NCBI GenBank assembly: GCA_943704495.1
Contig: CALSCR010000451.1
Coordinates: 1 to 44,790 of the forward strand
From: Pigoraptor chileana
Taxonomy: Eukaryota; Opisthokonta; Filasterea
Length of the DNA: 44,790 nucleotides
Direction of reading: 5' to 3'
Under the pieces are notes generated by a model. The model saw only the letters and a list, made by a program, of their open reading frames with translations, did no database searches and was not told the origin of the DNA. Position 1 is the first letter of the stretch, and every line of letters begins with the position of its first letter. Shown in pieces: positions 1 through 11,133 of the stretch. A program made the position numbers and the translations under genes.

Positions 1-263
1 GGGGGGGGTGCGTGACAATGCATAAACAGAAGAGGGGGTGAGAAATAGGAGCAACACATTGTGTGTCTGTATTCGAGTATGGGGAGTGGGCATGCGTGTG
101 AAATTATATTACAAAGGCAATCGGCATACATATACGTAATATATTTGTACAAGTGGCACAGATAAGCCACGGCATCGATTTTATCTCCATCTTCATTCTC
201 ATTGCAACCTGTTATCAGTGCCACAACACACACACACAAACGCACGCACTCACACAGACTTAC

Positions 264-2691
264 TTTCTGTATGAGCGCAGCATAAACAGCTGGAAGATAA
301 GCGTCGTGATGAGAGCGACGCACAGGGACAGCACAAGGCCACCGCGAGTGAGATTGACAATTTTCTCTCGTGTGTGGACTGATACCAAACTCTTCTGAAG
401 CAACGAACGTCATTCCGCAAAAAGATGTAGGATTCAAGTCAGTGTCTTGGGCGCTGTGCCCATGGACTCCACAATGCACATTCAAAAGACAAAAACACAA
501 ACATCAGCATGTGAGTGAGGGAATGGATAAAATCGCGATAGTAAAGCGCGGGGGGGGGGGGGGGGGGAATACTGCAACTGGTTGTGTATAATGTCCGCCC
601 TGTCGATATGAAGAACAACTGCGTGCAACCGACGAGCCACCTGAAGACACAAGACAGCTGGCACCCCACTGGCAGCCCACACTCCGCCATTGCCGGGTGT
701 ATCTGCGACCCACCGTGGTTCCATCCGAGTCGCCCAAAACCACGTCAATCAATGCGACAATGTCCGCCACAGAGCTCATTGAAAACACAAACGCCTGGTA
801 AAGCATGAGCGTCGATGTAATTGCAGTTGCAACCTGCCGTCCAGAGTAGCGGAACGACGGGATCGGCTGGTACACGCGGTGGGCAACACCCGCAATCCAC
901 GATAAACGCTTTTCGAGGGCGTGAGATTCGGGTTGGCGTCTCACACCGGACACCGCCAGCACGCTTTCAGACGGCGCGGGCTGCAGCGCATCATTGTGCG
1001 TGCCCGTCCCATAATGCGTTGAAGCAGAGGAAACCGATGAATTCCGACGGCGCCGGGTGCACGTCACAGACGAGGAGGACCGCTGCAGTAAGTCGTCAGG
1101 ATCGGCACTGACGTTGATGAACAGCGCATGCGGCGACAGAAGACTCCTCACGTGATCTGCGCATCCGTCAAACACAAGTCCCGTGTCCTCAGCAGAGTCC
1201 GTACCATCATCATCCGGGCGTGCGTATGTTTCATGGCCAGCCGCAGTTGGAGTGGTGCTGCCATTCGTCTCGTCTTCGTCGTGCAGCTGCGTGTATCCTG
1301 TTGCGTCGACAGGCACCTGCACAATGGCAGGGGTCTTCCGTGTTGGGTGGCTGTGCTCTTCCACAATTGACGCCAGAGTGACGCGCGATGATCCATTCGC
1401 ACCAAACAAGCGACGCAGCGACAGCATCAGCGAATGCACAAAAAAGGCGAAAAGAAAGAAAAGGCAGATGAGTGTCGGAACGGCCGTGAGTGCGCGCACC
1501 ACAAGCGGTGTGTCGATTTCGTAGCTCACAATTGCCCAGAACTGCTCGGCGATAAAGACGCAGACATGCGCAAGGCCAAGTACCGCCCCAAGTGGACTGG
1601 TCGCGCGATCGACACACAGGAAGACAGGATAGAATGTGGCCGCAACGCGGAGTATGGTTCCAACAAGGAGGTATTGGCTGTATTGCGAGTCCCCGACGAG
1701 CTGGTAGGAGTTCTGGTATGTCTGTGGTTGTCAATAAGCGTATCGTGTCGCAGTCGGTGTTTGTGGTTGTTGTTGTCATTGTTGAGTTTGGAATGTGCGC
1801 GTCAAAGAGTGCGGAGACACATTCAAATGGAGAGAGGTGTGTGTGCGCGCGCAAAGTACAATCACGGGTGTTACTACTGGCATGAGTGGGACCAAAAAAA
1901 ATGGATGATAGTCGTGCGGATTGGAACAAATCTCAAGCCGAGCTGCTGCAAATAAGGCGCATGCAGCAGTAACCAACTAACGAACAAACTAACACCAATG
2001 CCTCCCATGATCCAAGGGCGCTCTCATTCTTCCAATCCACAATGCTGATTGTCCCCAAAATGTGATTGGCGTGCAAAATGTTTGCCGAGTACCAAATAGG
2101 ACGTAGTGCAACGCAATAGACACGCCAAATTGAATACCGCAACTTTCGCACACAAGTACCTGCAGGATAGAGTTGGCGGTGGCGCCAAACCCAACGCCGA
2201 CCGCCCATCGGTTGTGTCGTCCCTCGAGAAAGTTGAAGGGACTGTGGCAGATGCAGAGTAAGAGCAGCCGACAATAAACACCATCAAATGAAAGGAGACC
2301 ATATTCCGCAATCAGCAACTCTTTCTGTCAAAGGTCACACTGCGATCTGGACTGATGATGCTTGCTCACGATATACACATGCGCATGCGCATTTCACAGG
2401 CAAACATCATGCACCACACCCGACTTCAGCTCACATTGGTATGCCTGGATATCCCGACCACACGGCCTTTCGGAAATGTCTCCTCTTTGTAGTCGCCGCA
2501 AACACTAGCGTGGTAAACGCTGCTGCAGCGTACATGCCCAACAGAAAATGTTCGTGTATCCTCTTTGCGGCTGCATTGTCGTTGTCATCGAATGGAATGT
2601 ATGGGACGTACGGGTCTGGCGACGCGGATGGTGATGGTGATACCGAAGGGAGCAGCGCAGTCGTTACGGTTGAGATCACAGCTGACGTCAT
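264..2691 (-). CDS. STRA6-like (RBP-receptor family) multi-pass membrane protein, 3' end missing
   Basis: Probable relative of STRA6, the retinol/RBP receptor of the plasma membrane. Four exons are visible: 2691-2435, 2241-2160 (end uncertain), 1721-714 and 394-264; the rest lies beyond the window. Exon 1 starts at ATG 2691 and ends in a transmembrane helix followed by TTKRR. The exon 1/2 junction gives PGIPIPFNFLEGR, like PGLPSPVDFLAGD in human STRA6. Exon 3 carries helices around ILRVAATFYPVFL and VPTLICLFFLFAFF, a long hydrophilic loop of about 150 residues, then YQPIPSFRYSGR and a helix containing LMLYQAF, matching the YQP...LLLYQVA stretch of STRA6 as I remember it. The exon at 394-264 adds a helix with LITTLIFQLFMLRS and ends at a perfect GTAAGT donor. 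Ligand use cannot be inferred. The second exon may read further, adding another helix. Family call moderately sure. Confidence 0.62.
426..474 (+). repeat. Family A interspersed repeat copy
   Basis: About 48 bp, containing GATTCAAGTCAGTG and GCCCATGGACTCCACA. It lies in the last visible intron of the STRA6-like gene. Confidence 0.75.
550..567. repeat. G18 homopolymer
   Basis: An uninterrupted run of 18 G on the plus strand, inside an intron of the STRA6-like gene. A slippage-prone site whose exact length in an assembly is unreliable. Confidence 0.9.
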
Positions 2692-3145
2692 TTTCGCTTG
2701 TAACAAGGAGCGATCAAAGCTTACTGAGTTCAATCATCTTTTTTCGAATGGCGGTGCTATGTCGCCGAGTCAAACAACCGGCGTGACAGATGTAAAGGTC
2801 GGGGGATCGTCCTGTCGACGGCAGACACCTCTACACAGGCAGACGCACTGCAGTACTGCAACATTGGAGTGTGTGAAGGGCGGGTGTGTGTTGACAGAGT
2901 GGCTGTGTAGGCATTCATGCGCAGCAGTCGTTAGTAAATGTCTTCCTATAAGTTGTCTGTGGTTTGCCAGTGGGGATTAAGGAACGGCGCCGTGTCGGAA
3001 AGGGCATTTATTACTGAATAAAGCACGCGCCGCGCTTCACTGCAAAGACTGTTACATCACTAAATTTAGTACGTTCAAAACAAGGCAGAGGTGCTCACGT
3101 GAGTACCCCTGTCCCCTTGAATCCACTCGACGCTGCACACGGTAG
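2692..3145. other. 5' flank of the STRA6-like gene
   Basis: No coding region supported. It should hold the promoter and 5' UTR of the minus-strand STRA6-like gene. The open frame on the plus strand here is antisense to exon 1 of that gene. Confidence 0.4.
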
Positions 3146-3480
3146 AACTGAGACGAAGGGGGTAAATCGAATGTTTTTTCGAAGACTTTTCAATTTGTAG
3201 GCCACGGCCAGTGACTACCCCCCTGGCCGCGACGCGACAAAACTGAGACGAAGGGGGTAAATCGAATGTTTTTTCGAAGACTTTTCAATTTGTAGGCCAC
3301 GGCCAGTGACTACCCCCCTGGCCGCGACGCGACAAAACTGAGACGAAGGGGGTAAATCGAATGTTTTTTCGAAGACTTTTCAATTTGTAGGCCACGGCCA
3401 GTGACTACCCCCCTGGCCACTGACGTGACAGAACTGAGACGAAGGGGATAATTGACTAGTTTTCAGAAGACTCTCAATTA
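3146..3480. repeat. 95-bp tandem repeat array, about 3.5 copies
   Basis: Copies begin with AACTGAGACGAAGGGG at 3146, 3241, 3336 and 3432. The first three are nearly identical with a 95-bp period; the fourth is diverged and fades into AT-rich sequence. Each copy contains GGCCAGTGAC...CCCCCTGGCC, which can fold as a short stem because its ends are inverted repeats. It lies in a gene-free spacer, with no similarity to a coding sequence that I can see. Confidence 0.92.
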
Positions 3481-4374
3481 ATTTTTTTAATAGTTCATAT
3501 TTGGCAATTGTCAAATTGTTGTCTGTCAAAAAGAGAAAGTCAGATGGCCCGACACGTTCACAAGGCGAAAAATCCCGCATCACGGACAACACTGACGGTG
3601 CACTCAACTCTGCCGCACACACAAACACACACACACAAACACACATGGACAGTACAAAACTGAATGACGGCACACACTCAGCACACTGACATCCGGCTCA
3701 GTGAGGGCACACACACATATATACGGCGGCCGATCGGATTGACTCAGTGCGGTTGACCACCCGGCACGCCGATGCACACAAACACACGTGACAAACATTG
3801 ACACAACCGACGCGGTGAAACACATGTACACGCACATGCATGTGATCACTGCTGTCAAACCCATCACGGCAGTCGGGGCCGGGCCAGCATCACCGAGCAT
3901 ATCTGTCTGAGTCAGTCAGTGTATACGCATAAGACTGACGCGGCAGCCGTTCCACGGCATCCGTCCCGGCTGGCCAGCGGCACAGTGACGGGCACTGAAA
4001 ATGTGGAATGACAAGATTCGTATTGTGTCTTCAATACTTATGCTGGTCAGTGTCAGAAACAGTGCAGCCGCCCTCAATAATCCTGTTCCGTAATCTCCAA
4101 TGTTGAATCAGTGGTACATGCAGTCTCCTTCTTTCACCCGGCGGCACTGAAGTATTTAGCTCATCAGAATGCCCAGACTGACGGACCCAATACGTACATG
4201 TTTTCTGTCCTAAACTGCCGTGCATTGCTATGGGCCGGCTACCAACATGACGCGGCAATCCCATGTGCCACTTCATGACCACTGCATGCGCAGGTTGGCT
4301 GGGTAAGTTGCCGTCGCCGGGACTGACAGCTTGAGTGGACCAAGCTGTCATGCCGCATTGAAGATAGCGGTTTT
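3481..4374. other. Gene-free spacer
   Basis: CA-rich sequence with (CA)n tracts near 3617-3645 and 3760-3790. I see no exon with coding character and flanking splice sites. Confidence 0.4.
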
Positions 4375-5308
4375 GTGGCGGCAATTGGCCGTCGACGGCA
4401 AGCAGTGATGTTACATTTATTTATGCTTTGTGTCCACTCGGTCAGCGCGAATGATTGCAGACCCAACAGTGTATCAATCAATGACCGCACATCCGCACTC
4501 ACAGTCCCGACGACTAACACTGAGACTTTACGAAAATCCCATTGCCGACATGTACAGATTCTGCTCTTTGCGTTCTTTGCAAAGATTTTTTACGATGCCG
4601 ACCACCCAACCAACAACAACAAGGACAATCTCTCCGTGTTTTACTACACGGACGAGCCAAGTGGCGTTTGGTTCGTGTGGCCTATTATGGCTATTCTGCT
4701 CACGGCCAGCATCACCAGTGCACTCAATATGCCCATCCTCATATCCACCTCAGTCACTCCGTGCCATTATGGTACATAATTCATTGCCCGATATGTCCTC
4801 CTCGCTGTGCATTAATGTTATGTCATGCCTGCACGGCTCAGCATTCCATTACTGCTGCTTACCCATGCCTGACGTGTTGGCGCCGCGGCCGGGCGTCCTG
4901 CCATCAGAATCACAGTTACGGCCTTAACTGTACCGGAGCGATTTGCGCTACTTCTCCCCTCCCCCCTCCCCGACCCCCTTTTCTGCTCTCTTTCTCTGTG
5001 TTCATAAGTGCCGTTCGCACGCTAGCCGCTTTGCTATGGCAACCGTTGTGCTGATGTTCGACGTATTCGATCTGACGGCCCCCTACCTCACGTCCTGCCG
5101 TGAGTCGGATATCGATGGCCTCATGAACCCGCCGACCGGACGGCGATTCAAGTCGTCATGCCGCTACAACAGCCTAGGCATGGCCGGAGCCGTCATTGTA
5201 CTTGTGGCCGCGGTGAGTACCATTATCTGTTTTGCTATGTACTTGCAATTGTGTAATAGACTAAATAGTCTGGAGAACCTGCGATCGCAGCGTGATGGAA
5301 ATGACTAG
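4375..5308 (+). CDS. Putative small multi-pass membrane protein, two exons, boundaries uncertain
   Basis: Not recognised. The first open block (to about 4779) contains hydrophobic helices ILLFAFFAKIF and WPIMAILLTASITSALN separated by a polar asparagine-rich loop. The second block (about 5003-5308) contains SRFAMATVVLMF, a cysteine-containing loop, then a clear helix with AGAVIVLVAAVSTIICFAMY and a short charged tail ending at TAG 5308. A candidate donor is GTACAT near 4770; acceptors lie after the pyrimidine tract at 4976-5016. A GTGAGT in the second block would make a 75-bp intron with no frame change, but reading through it gives a better membrane helix. Start not established: the first ATG at 4375 may be upstream of the true exon. 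Could be two unrelated ORFs. Confidence 0.35.
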
Positions 5309-5386
5309 ATCAGTAGTGACACCATTGACAGTCAGATTTACACTCGCATAATATACAGCCGAGATCACTACCGCTGATGATATAAT

Positions 5387-5475
5387 ACACACACGCGCAC
5401 CTCACCCACCGATACACACACACATACACGCACACACACACACACAAACACCTCTGACCACACACACACACGCCG
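5387..5475. repeat. CA-rich microsatellite cluster
   Basis: Interrupted (CA)n tracts on the plus strand in the spacer downstream of the putative small membrane protein. Confidence 0.8.
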
Positions 5476-5581
5476 GCCGGCGCGGTTGTGCTAGTTAGGC
5501 GAGTGCACTGCAGCAGTTTAAGCGTCTGAAGCATCTTTCGGAATACCGTTACAATCAGTGTACATGCCAGTACCTGTTCTT

Positions 5582-5961
5582 TCAGTCTCGCAATGTCTCC
5601 ATTTTCCCTCTCTCTCTTGACTGGGCTCTTTGGTCGGGGTCAATGGCTCCTGCATGAGGAACCAAAGCCCTTAGGTCCTTGTAAAGTGCTTTGGGCAAAG
5701 TGCCGTCGGCCCTCCAGTCCATTTTTTCATGTTCGAGTGGAAGCCAGTACCTGTGCCCAATGTCCGTCACTCTTTCGCTATTGACATCCGTGGGTGAGGC
5801 AGTCTTCCATCCTTCTAATTCGTCTCTTTTCTCCGTCCTCAACAAACACTGCCTGACACGCAGATCATTTGCGTTCTTTTTGTGGGCACCGAATTTGACC
5901 ATCACTTGCCGAACAATCAAGTCACGTCTATCAACAATAACAACTCGGACAGCCGACAGGA
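5582..5961 (-). CDS. Orphan exon-like ORF of unknown function
   Basis: Not recognised. An open frame of about 126 codons follows a good acceptor (TCTCTTTAATTTGCAG just upstream) and ends at TGA 5582. Its composition is protein-like: charged and amphipathic, with segments such as VRVVIVDRRDLIVRQ and PLEHEKMDWRADG, and no low complexity. It looks like a last exon rather than a chance frame. No upstream exon can be placed before the hydratase gene ends at 6488, so it may be a remnant of a larger gene or mobile element, or a very small gene whose first exon I miss. Confidence 0.35.
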
Positions 5962-6487
5962 TGCATCTGCAAATTAAAGAGACAAATCAATCGAACTTAT
6001 GACTACTGTATAAGATGCACAATAAGTGTATTACTGGGGACATGCATTATCTGGTGTCGCCGGTCCTTCAGTTGGAGCAGCTGCACTGAGTCGGCAGCCC
6101 GGCAGCATTACAGGTCTGACACACTTGAACCGGCCCGGCAGGCGGCCAGTCTCAGACAACGGCTGCCGGAAACGGCGGTCACATGACTGATGTCAATGAC
6201 AGGACTGTCCGGGGATTCGGACTCCAGTGTTACAATTGGCAGTTACACATCTGATGAAACGTAAACGCAATGCATGCAATTCAAATTCTACTGTCGCCTG
6301 TTTTGCACGTCTGTGCAGTCCAGTGTATTCAAACAGCCCAAGGCGATTGTGGCGTGCAGCTGCGTGCGGTCCTCCCATGGCAGTCGATTGTGCGTGCACG
6401 CAAGTACTGCCTTCCTCAAGAAAGTGGGGACGTCACCCTGACGATCGTGAGATCAAGAGATCACCCACCACGCTGGCATGATGGGCA
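5962..6487. other. Gene-free spacer
   Basis: Nothing supported. It covers the 3' flank of the hydratase gene. Confidence 0.4.
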
Positions 6488-8613
6488 TCACCGCGTCCCC
6501 GCGCCGTGTCGTCCGCCTCCGTCCGCAAAGCGACGAGCGCCTGCAAGTGTCTCTGCAGTGAGTGCAGACTGTCCAATCGCAAATTCCTTACGCATGCTCG
6601 CTTCGATGGACTCTGAACCGTATGCGCCTGCAGTTTTTTGGCAGTGCGATGGGTGTGTGAGCATGCGTGTGCACAGCAAGCAGGTTTGGTCAAAACGCTA
6701 TCTTATGCACACACAAATGCATGAACAGAAGTTTGACACTATTCCGCTGTCAACCGCCAACAACGACAAGACACACTTGCTGCCACTGAGATGTGATCAC
6801 TGTCCTCGTTTTGCATACAAGAATAACGTTCGAATGGAAGAGAAACAATTAAAACCACTCTCACTCTGTAATGCGGACATGCGATCGCCGCGCATGCACA
6901 GTTGTGGAAACGCTGCAATTTTGTGTGCAAGTGCCTCTGCTTCACTTCGCGACCGCCCCTTTGGGACGATTCGGTTGGCTGCACGTGAGATGTAGGATTC
7001 AAGTCAGTGTCTTAGGCGCTATGCCCTCCACAGGACCGGGCTGCACTTGAGAAAGTGAGCAGGGCGGGGGCATGTGTACACAACGAGCTGCAGCATTTTG
7101 TGTGTGTGTCCCACACGTGCAAGATTGTAGACGCAGAGTCGAATATGTCCTAACGTGCAAGAGCCCATAGTGACAAATCACACAGCAGGCACACAACACA
7201 ACAAACACACACCGCAATACCATAAACAACACACACCCAGACCCATGCGTAGTGCCTCTGCCGCATCAACAGCACGGCCTGTCAGAATCAAATCCATCGC
7301 ATGGCTAAGGCCGATGAGTCTCGGGAGGCGAACGGATCCGCCATCGATTAAAGGCACTCCAAAGCGACGGCAGAACACGCCAAACGTTGCGTCGTCCTCC
7401 ACAACACGCATGTCGCACCACAGTGCAAGTTCAAGACCGCCCGCCACGGCATATCCCGAGACAGCTGCAATGACAGGCTGTGCGGTAGGCACGGGGTGGC
7501 AACTCTTTCTCGTTAATGCACAGTCACGGTACTCGCATACCAACACACCAGTGTGTCTTCGTGCACCCACATACGCATACTGCCATCGCGTGATCGTCTC
7601 CCTGCACACATCCATGCAAAGCACACGCACGCAAACCTTTGAAAGAAGCATCCGGGTGGGCCCGAGTGGTCCATCGCCATCTGGATCCAGGCGATTGCCA
7701 CGGCCGTGCGAATGTGCAATTGCCTTGAGATCAGCCCCCGCACAGAATGTGCCGCCACCACCTGCACGCCGGCCCCACCCACCACAATAACAACAACAAT
7801 ATAATAATAGCAGCAGCGGCAGCAATACAGGCAAAAGCATTAATACTGTACCGGCATTGCGTAGAATGCACACACATTGAATTACCATTTGACAGGTGAA
7901 AAGTGTGCCAGCATCCAAACGAGTGAGCGACGCGATTCCAACGCACCCCACAATACCGCAACGGCAACATTTTCATTCTTGTCGAAATCCCGAAACGCAT
8001 TGGCGAGTGCATTGGCTGTTGGTCTGCGAACGCAATGCACGGGGAGTTGCATAAACTCCGGCTTTTCAGTCAAACTGACAACACAACAACAAATAAAATG
8101 AAGCTGATGAAATGAGATTTATGTACTAACGTGCCGTACTAATGGCACGTTATATATGATATTAAGACTCACCCGTCGATGGCATTTTTGACACCCGCCC
8201 TATCGAGGATCACAGTAGCCACAGGCCCCGACGTCTCCACACGCACAGCCGGCGACCCGTTTTCATTTGTTGAATACACCGTTGATTCATATGATCGCTC
8301 TATCTCACCGCCCGCGCAGTTGTGTGTACCTCTCGATTGAGAAGAAATATCAAGAGATGCCGCCGTTGCAACACGCACGACCTGTGACTGAGCCCATGAA
8401 TAAGGAAAGTCCGCAGGCCCACTCATAAGTGTGATTGCAACAGCGTTTTTCAAGATGCAGTGAGTGGCGAACATTCTTCAGTTTCAATGATGTAGAATGG
8501 GTAAACTAAGCAGACATGACAGTCAGTTGCAATAAGGCACTCACGTGTGGTGCCGGGCGCACATGAGCGAGTATGCGGTGCAGTCGTCGTGCACATGTCA
8601 CGGAAGTCGCCAT
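6488..8613 (-). CDS. Crotonase/enoyl-CoA hydratase family protein, probably mitochondrial
   Basis: Seven exons with matching phases: 8613-8545, 8381-8173, 8023-7947, 7761-7637, 7477-7237, 6978-6865, 6627-6488, giving about 324 residues. Exon 1 encodes MATSVTCARRLHRIL, an arginine-rich start typical of a mitochondrial presequence. The core has TFCAGADLKAI (oxyanion-hole region), VAGGLELALWCD with the first catalytic-type glutamate, and VRLPRLIG. The C-terminal exon ends ALTAETLAGARRFADG, as in the bacterial-like crotonase subgroup I recall. Where classical hydratases have FGxPE, this protein reads FGVFCRRFGVPLIDGG, so the second catalytic glutamate is replaced; the true reaction could differ from water addition to enoyl-CoA. 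The acceptor of exon 2 could also be two codons upstream. Family sure, substrate unknown. Confidence 0.9.
6991..7032 (+). repeat. Family A interspersed repeat copy
   Basis: Copy with GATTCAAGTCAGTG and a small internal deletion before CTCCACA. It lies in intron 5 of the hydratase gene, immediately upstream (in gene direction) of the acceptor of exon 6. Confidence 0.75.
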
Positions 8614-9060
8614 CCTCAAATTTACTCGCAGCTCAACGACAGCTTCACGTCATTCTCCGCACCTATTCTCGATTTTGTGTGGTTCGAGTAGTGCGGATCC
8701 AGCAGAAAACAACTGAATCTGTGGTCGATTGAGCTGGCCTGAGTAACAGAGTAGTGGCAGGTTGTAATCACGTGATATGCGTTTCAAATTTTTGAAACGA
8801 ATTTGTTACACACAGAAAATTGTTCACGCACAGTGTCAATGTAAAAAAACAATTGCATCAGTTGTACATTCAGTAACACCCTTCCTTCATACTTCCCGGG
8901 GTTTGTTTTTTTCTCATTCGAGGAAGTCTTTTTCTGATTGTATCGGAGTTTCCGTTGAATGCGCAGCAACGGCGAAGTACGATTCGATCGGGGGGCACAC
9001 AAAGGGACGCCGAGTGTTAATACATTCGGATGGCGATTGCATCCGCCAGGACCGGGTGAG
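8614..9060. promoter_or_regulatory. Divergent intergenic region, hydratase / DDIAS-like
   Basis: The 447 bp separate the two divergent start codons and must hold both promoters and 5' UTRs. I see no clear TATA box. Confidence 0.5.
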
Positions 9061-11077
9061 ATGGCCCGGAAGCAAACTCACGCAGACCGACTCGCAGTAA
9101 TTGCGACGGTTGTCAGCGTGAAAGGTGGATCAAAGCTGTATTACTACGCGTGCAACGAATGCAACAAAAAGTTTGAGGCAAAGGTGAGGCGACGCATGGC
9201 GAGGTTTAGATGGGTACAAGCAGGGCACATGATGCCACACCTTCATACTTGAAGTCGCTGCTGCTGCAGCTATATGAGACTTCATTGCTTCTTCATGCAT
9301 ACTTGGCGTTTGTGTGGTGATAGGTTGGTGATTCTACTCTTGCTTTATCGTGTTTGACTCGTGCGCCTTTATGCATCACATGCGTGTATTCAAAGCATTT
9401 TATTGTTGCACTTCACACCCAGGTGCTGCTGGCGAATGATGGCCGCGTAACTCGATGCGACGGATGCGGTGCATCTGTAGTGCCCGCGAATGGCCACTGG
9501 CGATATCGCCTTTGTCTCGGAATTGCGGATGCAAGTGGCGTTGGGGATGGTGTGTTGCTTGTGCACATGATGTTGGCATGTGGTTTGTGGTTTGTGTGGT
9601 TCGGAGCTGATCAGGCACTGCAAGAAACCTATTGTTGCTTGCTCCTGAAAGTATGTACTGGTCACTTGAGTATTACCTTGCATTCGCATCCACGAATATG
9701 CTTACGTAAACGCATACACACCCTTATAAGACACGCGCATGCACACACGAATGCAAGGCAGTACACTCATGCACTATTTGCATGTCTTCCAACAGTGGTT
9801 GCTTTTGGCGAATGTGTTGAGGGACTTGTCGGAATCCCCGCCGTCGATCTCCACACTGCGCTCTGCGGGAAGTCACGTGACTTGTGTCTCGAGCCGTCTG
9901 TGCTTCTGTCGGATCCTTCTAACGATGCGCTAATGCGGCTTCGCAGAGCAGTGAATGATGCACTACTTGGGCGAGAACTGTGGTTTGAGTTTCCAGCAGA
10001 TACATGCGCAAACAACAACAGCAATACAAGGAATGGCAACAACAGGAACCTGGCGTCGACAATTGCACCATCCCTTACTGTCGATCCCACAGACCCATTC
10101 TGTGTCCAGCGTGTCATTACAACGTCGATTGCGGATATGTGGTCCCGCTCATCCGGGGCAGCGTCCGCGCACGAACGAGGCCAACTTCGCGCGAGGAGGC
10201 TGGGTGTGGGGCGACCTCGACATGGCGGGGGACCCACTGGGCCTGTCGCACCGACCGTCGTGGCCGCCAATAGACAGCTTGTCTGCACGTCGCTGATCCC
10301 CTTGGATGCCGATGTGTCGCGCACTCTGCGGGACAGGATCATCCGCGAATTTGCAGTGGAGTCCAGGTGAGGAGAGGGTTTGTGCGTGTGCTCGGATGTG
10401 CATCTCTGATTTCCCGCCCGAGCCGACATCCGTTGCCCATGGCGCAGCATCTCTCACTCCAAGTGTATTATGCAGTCCATGGATAGAGTTTGGGATAACG
10501 CGCTCTCTATGGCTTGTATCTATAGTGCGCGTTGAGTACTGGTGTTCTTTCTTTCCTACATTAATCTATCTATCTCGCTTTTTTTTTGTCTCTCTTTGGA
10601 TGCAGTCCTTGGCAAATGGGCACATGAAATTGGCTTACATCCCGCTCTTTCTCTACTCAATCAGTTCGTGGATTGCTAAAACAATGACTTGAATCTCACA
10701 TTTCTCTCGCGCGCTCTTTCCTCTTTCCCTCTTTCCCTTTTACAATTGCATTGATGCGCACACAGGCTATCCGCTGTGCAGCCCATTGACACCGCGGTCC
10801 CATCCGACGCTTCTCACACAACACACAGTGATGCACAAGCAATTGACGTCACCAGCGACATCACGGCCAACATTGTGGATATGCTTGCCGAGCTGGGAAA
10901 TGTGTCACGTGATGAATCTCCCAATCGCATTCAAACGGACGGCGCAATGGCCGGTTGTGGCGGCAATGGCAGTGGCAGCCTCGCATATGTTGCCGGAAGC
11001 GAGTACGCTTTCTCCTTACATGTGCACACACTCCGCGCTGACTGTGTGATGGGATCGACGTCGCCTTTTGTGGGCTC

Positions 11078-11133
<56 letters not shown>

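Noticed and set aside
2075-2159. Continuation of STRA6-like exon 2 past the GTACTT donor
   Set aside because: It gives a hydrophobic stretch that could be a further helix, but the phase-0 join at CAG|GTACTT fits the next exon. Left open rather than called.
2288-2980. Plus-strand open frame of 230 codons
   Set aside because: Antisense to exon 1 of the STRA6-like gene; no homology or splice support of its own.
3146-3480. CRISPR array
   Set aside because: The units are contiguous 95-bp tandem copies without unique spacers, in an intron-rich eukaryotic genome.
5215-5289. 75-bp intron in the putative small membrane protein
   Set aside because: GTGAGT and CAG borders exist, but reading through keeps the frame and completes a full-length membrane helix.
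6270-6995. Long plus-strand open frame of 241 codons
   Set aside because: It is antisense to the last two exons and intervening introns of the hydratase gene, which have correct splice phases and clear homology.
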